DNA of 25,000 nucleotides from Owenia fusiformis (lineage: Eukaryota > Annelida > Polychaeta > Sabellida > Oweniidae), in NCBI GenBank assembly GCA_903813345.2, contig CAIIXF020000198.1, forward strand, positions 1 through 25,000, written 5' to 3'. The notes beneath the pieces are model-generated. The model was given only the letters and a program-made list of their open reading frames with translations, did not search any database and was not told where the DNA came from. The translations under genes and the position numbers were made by a program. Shown here piece by piece: positions 10,501 to 22,500 of the stretch (positions are counted from its first letter, which is position 1; each line of letters starts with the position of its first letter).

Positions 10501-13500
10501 CATACCTAAGTTCTGCCATGGGTGTAAAGAGAAGTGCAGCTAAAGCAGTGAGGCCATGTATATTAGGCATGATCGTGGTATCCCTGGCCTGCATTGTGCT
10601 TCCAGAAGGGTTCAATCCCACCATCCCTGCCACCATCATCCTTGGGTGCTTGTCCTGGGGCTCCTCATCTAAAGCCACAGAGTTCACACTATCTCGTTCT
10701 ATCCTGGCAGCTCTACAAGTATATGTACAAGGGTTAGGATTAATAAATATGAATGTTCATTTTGCTAGTCTTACTTCAAACCCTTATGATCTCTCTACAG
10801 AGAGTGCAAAGAGAAGTAAATTTTTTTTGGCTCATTCAATTCAATTTTATTCAATTCAATTTATTATTCAATTCTCGGTTTCATACAATATTAATTTACA
10901 AGTGATATGAAAAGGACACCCCAAGGGGTGTACGGATTCCATGTAGGGATCTATAGACTTAACAAGGAATTACTGATTATGTTGAAGTATTTTCAAGATT
11001 TTGTCTATCTTAATGACTACAACTGTTTCTATTCATATCATACCTCAACCTGCCTATCTGCGTCATGCTATAAAATTGCATCTCATATCCAGCCCAGGGA
11101 CCTGTCAATCTGACCCTCTCACCACGACGTGACCTGCCCCCCTTCTGTAGTCCGTCCATGGAGAGTTCTAGCCAGTCTTCTTCATCCTCCAGGACCTCCT
11201 CTTCTGCCATGGCCTCCATGTCTCGCTTCTTGTTACTTTGCTACAACAAACAGTATAAGGATCAATTCAAGAGCTTTTCTATCTTGGCCATGCTTTAATG
11301 TTGAATCCAGAAATCTTTGACAGACAAAAAGATGGGCAAATGATGGATGAGAAGCAATTCCTGAAGCTCACTATTACATCCAATTATGAGGTTTAGAATA
11401 TGACAGTTTTCAAAGAGTCACTGCACTAGTAGCTATCTCTGACACTCTCTTTAATAACATGAATTCGGATCTTCAATCTGAATATGGCCTTGTAAGGTTA
11501 CAGTATGTTACCTCGGATGCATATGGTTCATCAGCATTGTCAGCGTATCTCTGTGTCTTTAGCAGCTCATTGATGTTCACTTCTGTCCTACCATCTGCCA
11601 TCTTCTTGATCAACTCAACTCTCAAAACACCCTTCACTATGGAGTAGATCTAAAACATGAACAACAATTTCATAATATCACCATAAGGTTTAACCTCTTG
11701 AATACCCAGAGTGACGGATATATCCGTCACAAATGAAATAAGACCGGTGCCCAGAGGGACGAGAAAATCCGTCACAAAATTTTTCACAAAAATTGCTCTC
11801 ATTTGAACAATTTTCATCCAATTTACACAAAAATTGTTTTAAAACGTGTAGAAATGATCTCTGCCGTCCAATTTTACTAAGCTGAGCATCTAAAGTTGTA
11901 TAGGTATGTAATAAAATGTCAAAAGGTGGCAAAAAATGAATAATTCTCTGGTTTCATGCCAATTTTAGAGCCGGGAATTTAAGAGGTTAACTTATATTTG
12001 ATACAGGATGTTCCAATGATAATCCTATCTTTTATCTACCAAGAAGTATCCAAGAGGGGAATGAAGTTTCCATTTAATGGTTTACCTTGCAATTGTATGA
12101 TTTTGAGAAAAAATAACAAGGCATTAACATGCAAAATGTCACCTGACCTGCCATTTGTTACAGATGCCGAATGCTGAACACCAAACACCAATTGCCGACA
12201 CAAAAAATGGAGACTATAACAATCATATGTCACCCACTACTTGTGGTGATGATATCATAAAAATTGCCAATAAATTAGATGATTCTTATTGAGTAAAACT
12301 ATCCAATAAAATTACGTCCATTCTTGTAATCAACCAGATATATTTCTGAACCTCTTTAACATCATATGTTATTTTGTCAGATCTCCCATAAAGTACATCA
12401 CTTACCCTTGCATATATCTTCTGGTCTGCAACATGAGACATAAAGAACTCATTGGCCTCCCTAGTCCACCGTCCATCGGGACACTTCATTGTGGATGCTC
12501 TGATGTGACTCAGGTAGAACTCTAAGGACTGAAGTTACAATTTCATTTATTTATTTGTTTGTTTGTTTATTTATTCATTTGTTGGTCTGTTTGTTTGTGT
12601 ACTAGTATTCCCAAATGGTAGGGTATCAATCACAAAGTACATTACATAAAGGAACAAACAAGTGTTTGGAATGGGTTCCCGGCTTCAAACTAAATATTTT
12701 CAAAAAATTGAAAACATTTTCAAAATTCAAATCTGTAAGGGAACTGTAAACAATATCACCATATCATTTGAGGTCACTCTGCACTTGTTATTTCAGCTAT
12801 CTGAATACACATACACAGGCTATTTAAACTACTGAACAAAACAGTTAATAATTGATTTTTTGTGTCTAAAATAGTTAAGATAACACAATCTACAAACACT
12901 TGACTAAAACATTCAAACATCACATGATATAGCTAAAAATGGCGACTTCAATGGAAGAACATGTTAAAGAAACTCTTAAATGTAAGGTCTGCTTTGGGAT
13001 TCTGGATGACCCGAAGACACTTCCCTGTATGCACACATATTGCTTAAAGTGCTTGGACAAACTGGTACTGAGGAAAGAAGAGGAATGGAGTGTAGAATGC
13101 CCAGAATGTCGTAAGGTTCATATCCTACCAGATGGTGGTCTACGTGCATTCAAATCCAGCTACACTATGAATACTCTCGTTGATATATTTCAATCAATGG
13201 ATGTTGGAACACAACCTCAATGTAGCGTATGTAAGGACAGTAATATACATGATGTTAATGCACAATCTAAATGTCTACAATGTGATAAGAATATGTGTGA
13301 AAACTGCGAACATTTTCACAGCAAATTCTTTCAAGGACACACATTGCTCTGTTTGGGAGGTGATAAGACAGATGATATACAAAGTGCCCTTGAGGTGATT
13401 AAAGAGCGAACTTTATACTGTAAAACACACAAAAACAACCCTGTGGAGATCTACTGCAAGGTGGATCAATGTGCTGTATGTCCAACTTGTTACGTCATTA

Positions 13501-16500
13501 CCCACTCAGGTCATGAATGTATGGATATACATCAGGCCGCACGAAACAACATCAAACATATCGACAGGCTTGTTAAAAGTGGAGAGAAACTATTGGGATC
13601 GTTTGACACTGTAACCAAAGACACAATCGTGTACAAGGAAACAATGGAGAAAGAAGTCAGTGACATCACAAATGAACTGACCAATGAAATGAACATAGCA
13701 ATCCGAGCAATACGTGAAAAGTACAAAGCAAATATTGATAAGGTGACCGAGAGAAAGGATGTATGTGCTAAACAGATCGAGGCTCATCTTGGCAATGTCC
13801 AGCTCCAGAGGGCCATGGTAGACACCATGCTTCATCAGTTCAATGTTGTGAAACAACATGGTCACAATGCAGAGTTAGCTAACATGACAAAAGAGATTAT
13901 GGAGAGGTCTGAAGAATGGGAAAGAAATCCTACATGTGAATTCAACTCGAGAATCAAATTCTCATTGAAAAGAGGTGAGGTTCTTGACAAAAAGATAACA
14001 CTAGGTGAAGTCAAAATACAGGACATCCCTACAAAGAGACCAGTTCCTCTTGAACTGACTGAACCAGTATTGCTTAACAAAAGGATGCTTGCCAATATGA
14101 ATGTAATGATGGACCTTGATATTACAGCAAATACTCAAATTGTTGCATGTAACTATCAAAACTCCTCTAGGATCTATGACAGGAATCTTACGCCAATTAC
14201 TGTCATAAATGGAAAATTCACAAATGTGGCATCAAGTGGTGATACTTTATTATTCACCAGTGGAACTGATAAGGTCCATATTTACAATCATGATGGCACA
14301 AAGATTCAAGATTTAAAAGTGAAAGGACTACAACAGCTTCGAGGATTAGCCGTGAACTCTAAAAATGAGCTGATCGTTTGTGACATTGGTACAATGACAG
14401 TTTCCCACATTGATGTGAAAACTGGAGAGATCCTGACTCAATCCAAAGTAGGCATGTTCCAAGGCCCTCATTGGGTTGCAGTTAACAGCAAAGATATGGT
14501 GTTTGTATCTGATCTTAATCTCCACTGTATCATAGCTATGGACAGAGACTGTAAGGAGTTGTTTCGGTATGGCACACATGGGTGTGGACAAAACCAGCTA
14601 AGTCAGCCTACTGCTTTATGTATAAACAGTGCCGACAATGTCATTGTTGCTGACTGGGACAATCATAGGGTTCACTTGCTTGACGCAAAGGGGAAATTCA
14701 TCAAATATCTCCTCACAGCTTCTGCTGGTTTGGTCAACCCAAGAGCTGTGGCTATCAACAATCAAGGACATTTGTTAGTTGGTAATGGCACTGGAAATGT
14801 CTACATAATCCGATATACAAAGGTATAAGAGGTTACGCCTAGAACTGAAGTATCCCTAATATATTAGGGCTGAAATGTCAATGTGTGACATTACTTGACT
14901 TCAATATTGGACAGTGCAGGTGGACAATTTAAAAGTTCTATAACCCTGTAATTCAAAATGTTGATAGACTGCGATACACAACCCTTCCTTTTGGTAAAAA
15001 GTGAAAGCATGAAAAATGAGAGTATGAGAAGTTTTAAAGTATGTGCACTTCATAGGTTTAATCATGGGCTTTCAATATTGAATGCCCATGGTTTAATGTT
15101 TTTTAATACAATTTTAAATCAATAGACAGAATATCTGAGTGAATGGTCAAATTTGAAAGAATGCAGATTTCTAAATTTCGGACAAGATATTGTATCTTCT
15201 AATACAATGTGACTGATTATGAAACAAACCATTAAATTTAGAAAAACTAAGTGTGTCCATCTTACTAAAAACAATGAAAAGTATCCACTGAGCCCCTTTA
15301 AAAAGGCCTAATCATTGTATATTAAATTGTGATATATATTTACCTGGAATGGTAGCCTTAAGTGTTGGGGTTCCATGACACATAGCTGGGGTATCTCCAC
15401 TGTGGCTGTGTTACCATAGTCAAGGAAAAATACCTGTATTAAGAAATGACTGGAATTGTTATTTACAATCGAGTGGAGTGGATATTTTCAATATAAAATC
15501 AGCATGATGCACAGACAGAGTTCGCACAAGTCTTGTTATCATATGGAATATTTAGATGTTCATATACATACATTATTAATAGTGTGTAATTTTACCAAAT
15601 ACAACAGCACATGCATTGTAATGAATGTGATAACCAATACCATACGATTTCATGGTGTGCTTAGTTGCTTACCACAGTCTACATGTATATAGTCCTTTAT
15701 CTCCATTTTTTCCAATTCAAATTCTTGATTTTATAATCAGTGTAACAATTATTGTGTACTTTAATACACTTATTTTAAGTGTCATTGCATTTTCATTATT
15801 TTCCACAAAAACTGTATATTATTGTAAAAATTTACGAAAAAATGAAATATATTATTATTATTAAAAAAATTAAGACTATATGAAGTAGGTTAAGGTTGAA
15901 AATGTGAGGCCATGCTTACCTCTACAGTGTTGGTTGACATATCAATCCTTTCTATCCTAGCCCTGTAGTAGTCCCCATCATAGGGTGCCAGGCAGTAGCC
16001 TCCATACTCCAGCCCTGGACCAGTTAACACCTATAAACAATAGTAAATATCATTATATATGATAGTTCATATCAATCCTTTCTATCCTAGCCCTGTAGTA
16101 GTCTCCATCATAGGGTGCCAGGCAGTAGCCTCCATACTCCAGTTCTGCACCAGTTAACACCTATAAACAATAGTAAATATAATCTTCAGTTATTTATACA
16201 CAGGTTAATTCACTGTACAGGTGGGGAGGGATGGTCTATATATCTATGGTCCTTATAATGTTATATCATTATGACTCTTACGCCTGACACCTTTTGGAGG
16301 ACTTATTTGGTCTTATACATTAAAGCAATATGAGGTGTAATATATTTGTGCCTCTCATCGCAATAGACTGCTCTGTAGAAGTACAGTAGATATATTAAAC
16401 ATATAATTTGAGATAAACAGATGTTATCCAATGATAGTGAAGAAAAATGGGTTTCGTTCCAATGATCTATTACGATATTGATTAATATTAACTGACGCAT

Positions 16501-19500
16501 TAAAACTCGCTCTAACCCCCCATCCCCCTAGCTACAGGCCTGTATAACAGCATACCTTGAGATTTGCTCCATTGTACATGTTGATATCTTTTAGCAGATC
16601 CCGTAGTTTGGCAAATGTCTCTGGGTCAGCATAGTGGCCCCAGAAATGTCCACACTCCAACACCTACAGTTAAGAGAAATATAACATGAGATTTCTCAAG
16701 TAAAAATATTAATTGAACCTTTTCTAATATTCAGATACATAAACTTACTTCATCAGAAAATGTAAATAGATTGTCCAATGTATTGAATAAACAAGTCATT
16801 AACATGACAAAACATCACCTTGTAAATTATTGCAAAATTTTACAGAAGCCGATCCGATCACAAATTATTACAGATGCTGAACTCGAACACCAACCACCAA
16901 ACATCATATATGCCTGTATCACATGTTTGGTATTTGAGATTTGCTCTTAATAAAAACTAATATGATAAGCTTACCTCTGTGATATAAATCTCAATGGTGG
17001 TGATCTTGCCACTTGGAAGCTGTTCCTGTCTTGGCAAACTCTCTCCATCTTCTCCTTCTAGTGACATCCTCTTCTTATCACTGACAGCCTTGATCCTAAA
17101 AATAGTTTCATTTATCTATTTTAATCCACAATATGAGTCCCCCAGACTATGGGCTTTTCCCCAAAAGTCACTGCCCAGTCCATGTTACCTAGGCTTATCA
17201 GAATCCCCCGTTATCTGTTATCTTATCTGTTATAAGATGTTATCTTGGGTGGTTGGGTTTTATTCATCCCCTTTTAGTTCATATTTGGGAGATAAATCTA
17301 CATTTTTTAGAGAACTTGTAATATTATGACCCCAATGGATTACTGTCCCCTGTCAAATTGTTTTCCCAGGGACCTTAACACAACTATTTTCTTTAATGCT
17401 CAGGGGAATAAATACAATGCACAAGAGCAATTCATGTACAAGCTCCCTTAAAACATATAGCTTAACCTCTCTCATGTAATGTCTAATAGTGTACCTGTTA
17501 GTCCTGAGCCTTGCTTTGATCCTAGAAGAGTCCTGAAGTACACTGAGCTGAGACATCTTCTCTCTGGCATCTTCAACATCCATCAGCTGAATCTGCATGG
17601 GAATTCTCAATTCTCTGGAATACACAAATACATAAACATGTACTAGTATCATCATTTGAATCTGCATGGGGATTCTCAATTCTCTGGAATACACAAATAC
17701 ATAAACATGTACTAATATCATCATTTGAATCTGCATGGGGATTCTCAATTCTCTGGAATACACAAATACATAAACATGTACTAGTATCATCATTTGAATC
17801 TGCATGGGTATTCTCAATTCTCTGGAATACATAAATACATAAACATGTATCATCATTTGAATCTGCATGGGGATTCTCAATTCTCTGGAATACATAAACA
17901 TGTATCATCATTTGAATCTGCATGGGGATTCTCAATTCTCTGAAATACATAAATACGAAATACACAAACATGTAACATACATACAAGGTGTTTCATGAAC
18001 AGGTATAAAATGACAAAATGTCACTACCTGGTTATTCATTGCAAATGGTTATGAAAGTGCACAATTTGAACATATAAGGTTAGCCATAACATATAACACT
18101 TTTTGTGGGTGGCATTAAAGCTAATAACTAGAGAATAATAGAAAGGTTATGATACAAAATGTATGTTCTGTATTCTGGTGTAGCTTACCTCATCTTAACA
18201 GCAAGTACCACTTGTATAAGATTCTTCAACTGCTGTCCAACTTGGGCAGTCTTCCTGGGACGCTCAAACTCTATAAAAGCCTTCGTCTCCTCAAAGAAGA
18301 TGTTCATCCTGGTGCCATCACGTACTAATGGCTTGAAGTGTTGTTCTACCTGAGACTTGTATAGACCTCCCTGATTGGCTGGAAGTCCTTTTACCTGGAT
18401 ACAAGATACAGTGATAAATAGAGCAAAAATTCAAAATGGCTGCAATGAAATTTACAGATTGAACAGATAAGTGGTTTTCTTGACAAGATTTATGCCCACC
18501 CACAGATATGTCCAGATGCCCATTACCCCAAGACAACAACACTACTGTATAGCACTTTGAAAAGGTGTGATAAACCGAGGCATGTATAAAAACTTATAGC
18601 TACGCATAATCTTAAAAAGAAATACATTGTGTTCAATGTTTTATTTCATTTGAAAAAGGCCTGGAGCAGTCTCATTTCACATAGTGAACACAGTGTACAT
18701 AACAAGATCAAGGCTTCCAATAAATGTGAAATTTTAACTCAGAAAATAGTTACATTTCACTATTATAACTGTACCGATAATTAATGTATGGAGAACCTAC
18801 CAAGACAGTTCTGAATGGGTCATGGTTGCTAAGTGTCCTGGCAGTTTCGCCTTCATCCATCTCACCTCGAGTGAAATAGTTTGGGTAGAATGCCCCACAA
18901 AGTACCATCTGCAATCAAGTTTAATTTCATAAACCTCATGAAAATATTGGATGCAAAAATATACACTGTTTCCTGGATGCAACTCATGTTTCTTTCAAAA
19001 CACAATTTTATTCCATGGCCTTACACTTACCAAGACTTAGATGTGGGAATGTAGATTGCTTTATCAGACAGCTTGACAAGAGAGAAATAAGCAAATGTAT
19101 TATTACATGTATATCCTACATAACACCAAACATGGTTTATACCAAAATAGGGTTTATACCTATAATAACAAGGCTTATACCTAAAACAAGGCTTATACCT
19201 TAAACAGGGTTTATACCTAAAACCATGGGCTTTCAAGAGACCCATGCTAAAACATAGCTTTTACCTAAAACAAGGCTTATACCTTTAGTAACCTGTGCAT
19301 CTGTTCATTCCTAAGTGGTTGCTCTCTCCTGTTGGGACCAAAGTGAGGAAGACAAATGTTGAACTTCTTCAGTCTGTTCTCAAGTTCATTCTTCAACTCC
19401 TCAGCCTGAAATGATGGAATAAGTGTTTTCATAAATCACCATGTTTCATATATTAATAATGGTAGTAAACAAGGTTCAATTTGAATAAAATTTCCAATGA

Positions 19501-22500
19501 TTATGGGATTTTAATTTAGTAAAGGGAATCTCAAGATATGAATCTTCAAACCAGACCAGTATAATGAGTGGATTTCATCATAAAATAATATTAAAGTGTT
19601 TTTCTTCATGAACACTGCTCATATACATGTGCGTGTAACTCTAATATTCTATAATAAGCCTATGTGGTGTTTACCTCTCTGAGATGTCTGATCTGTATGA
19701 AGGTATTGTTGGCCCAGGTCCTCTGATTTTGATTGTTGGGGAAACAGCCATCGCGTTTGTAGTCAGACCAAAGCTACCAAGTAAACAACAGATCAATTAA
19801 AGTAACGAAATGCATAAAAATAAGTGAATGTGCCCTGGGTGTCTTGGCTGGTGTATTTCTTTAGGTGTTTTAAATTGAAAAAAATATTGATTCAAAAACA
19901 AAAAGCCATAATTGACTTATTTGTGCAGTTTACTTCTTACCCTGAATGCATTGAAGGCTGCTATGGGATCACTCATATGTGTCTGAGACCACTCAAGTTT
20001 GCTCCTAAAACACAAAATTAGGGTTGTGAGTCAACATGAGGTTTACCTTCCAGAACATACAATATACAAGTTTTCTATGGAAATAAGAATTCATGTCTTC
20101 TTTTCTAATTTTAGGCTTATTAAGATAAATATCAATACAGTAACTTGTATACATTTCCTTAAAACTGGCCAACTGCTGAGGCTAGTCAAAAAAATGAACT
20201 TGGAGATTGCTGCCACTTCTTGGTGGGGACATATTTAAGGCATATCTAATTTTATACCATGGTCATAGCAATATCAGGTATATGATAGCAAGTGATAAAT
20301 CATGTATTTGGGATCAGGATGGATATCAGGATATTATCGTCATGGTGATATCCACCATATCATGTCCCTCCTGGTGATTAACTACTTCAGATGATAAAAA
20401 ATACCTGATGCCCATTGCCTTTGCAATTAATATTCTGATTGTGACATCAGTCAAAATTCAACTAGAATCATGATGTCATAGTTACATAATTACATAATTG
20501 ACATGGTGACGGATTTCTGATGTCACAATGTTGCTAGGACATTTATCAACAGTATTTTGTTGGTTGTGATAAGCAACAACAAGGATGTTCAACATGATGA
20601 ATCCCATAGAACTGAATGCAGTGGTACAGATACTGAAGTACATGGCCATAGCTTTTGTACCAACAAGAAAACCAAAAGGTATATACACTTAGAGAGTTGA
20701 CATTTGTCTCGTTTATTATACACCATCTTTGAAAAGCTGAAGATTTTAAAAGCATACCTTGTTTAAAACAAGATTTATGAAAACATAAAAAATATAAAAA
20801 AAAGAATTTCATCAATTTAGGAATATGCTGCTGCTTTATTACCAAAGTATTTGAGAACAGTGTTCTAATTTTAGCTCATCATTTCCAGAGCAAGACCCCA
20901 ACAATGTGAAAATAGATCTTAAGACAAGTAAAGAGTTACATGAAGCAACTTTGTGTACCAATTCAGGCAAACCAGAAAAACCAACATATGAATTCAAAAT
21001 GCTCCGACGTAAGTGGGCACAAGAACAACAACAATTGGGGTTGCTAATGGCAACTATGGAGCCACAAGAAGGGATCATCTCAAAGTATGCTCAATGACAG
21101 CTACTACATCAATCAATTGTAAAAATAAAACATTGCTAAAAATCAAATAGATAGACCTTAATATTTGAACATACATGTATTCTTATACTTGTTCAAACAT
21201 AAAATGGATACTATAGTAGCACTGAACCATCAAGTCATATGAATGTGTACATTTTGTTTGATTTGGTTATTCTAAAGAATTTAGCTGAATTGATGCAAAC
21301 TTATTACCTGAAAGCGTCCAATGGTTGCCTGAAGGGTTTGCGGAAAATGCTCTTGATAGACATACAGGCAGCTAGAAATATATAGAAAATTATAATCATT
21401 AAATGTTATTGTTAATAGTAGGATAAATCTTCATACCTTTAAAAGTTGTGGTTTCAAAAATTGGACAAATACTGTATCAGATAGTTTCTTTAAAACTTGT
21501 AAACATAGATGCAATTCTGTAAGCTTGACAGACCTTCGCCTTCGTAAAGCCACATTTACAGGAAAATATGTTCTCTTTTACGTGAAAATAAGAATGTAGA
21601 TGGTATCTATTAATATTAATAAACAAACTGAATCTGCTGTTCAATATGATTATATTTGTCACACAGAATACCTATGATAAGGCACTCTTCAAGCAGTCCA
21701 AACACATGGCCCAATACTATGAGCTTTCCTAGCCTGATGTCCAAAGGTAGGGCCTGTAGAACACGTCCAATAAAAGTCAGTTCGCCATCTGTACAATCAA
21801 CATCCTTGCCTTCCTCTGGTGGGGCCAGAGCGCCTACCTAGATACAATCACATGGAGACCAATACTAATGCTTATCTACAACAGAATCAGTATGATGGAG
21901 GGGATCTTGGACATTGTTTCCATGTTAAATCAATATTTGAGAGGCTGCGGTTTGTTTCCCTATGATCAGATTTACTTTGAACTATTATTTCTATCTTTAA
22001 CCTTATGGGGCTCGTGCTTATATATTTACTATCAAACTATATTTACATCAAACTTCAGGAGACAAGACAAAGAATGCTCTTGAAATGAGAAGAAGGCTCC
22101 AATTTCTAAACATATTTTAAGAAAACAAAGAACATTTTTGAATTTTGTTTTTCTTGAACACATAACTAAATACAATGCAATTAACAATATGATGCTGCTC
22201 AGAAATACACACTAGACACACACTCACCTCTCTCAGTAGGAGTATTGTTTTCTCAATATCATCAAGCCTAGGTGGACTGAGTGCCAGGCCTAGTATGTAT
22301 GCAGGGGAGCCTAAGTCAAGCACTTTAACCTTAAGGATCAGGGCCTCTAGGGGACACCTCTGAAATTAATATAATGAAGGTACTTCTTAATTAGCACCCT
22401 TTTGGGGAGATTATTTTAGGTACAATCTGAAATGCAATACTATTTTTGTGATCTTCTTAAAAATAAATCCATAAGTGATTTTAAATTTCATCATATTTCA

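Noticed and set aside
10431-10910. 159-residue plus-strand open frame
   Set aside because: It overlaps the TDRD9 exon 10712-10506 in antisense. The minus frame is conserved and spliced.
13590-14095. Minus-strand open frames across the TRIM gene
   Set aside because: They are antisense shadows of a long, motif-rich coding frame.
16994-17329. 111-residue plus-strand open frame
   Set aside because: It is antisense to the TDRD9 exon 17095-16975 and intron, with no motif.
17353-17901. 182-residue minus-strand open frame with repeated RELRIPMQIQ units, looking like a repeat protein
   Set aside because: It is the TDRD9 exon 17614-17495 read through the upstream tandem array. The repeat is non-coding intron unless decoy acceptors are used.
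17590-17968. Regularly spaced repeats resembling a CRISPR array
   Set aside because: Units are contiguous tandem copies without unique spacers, in a eukaryotic intron.
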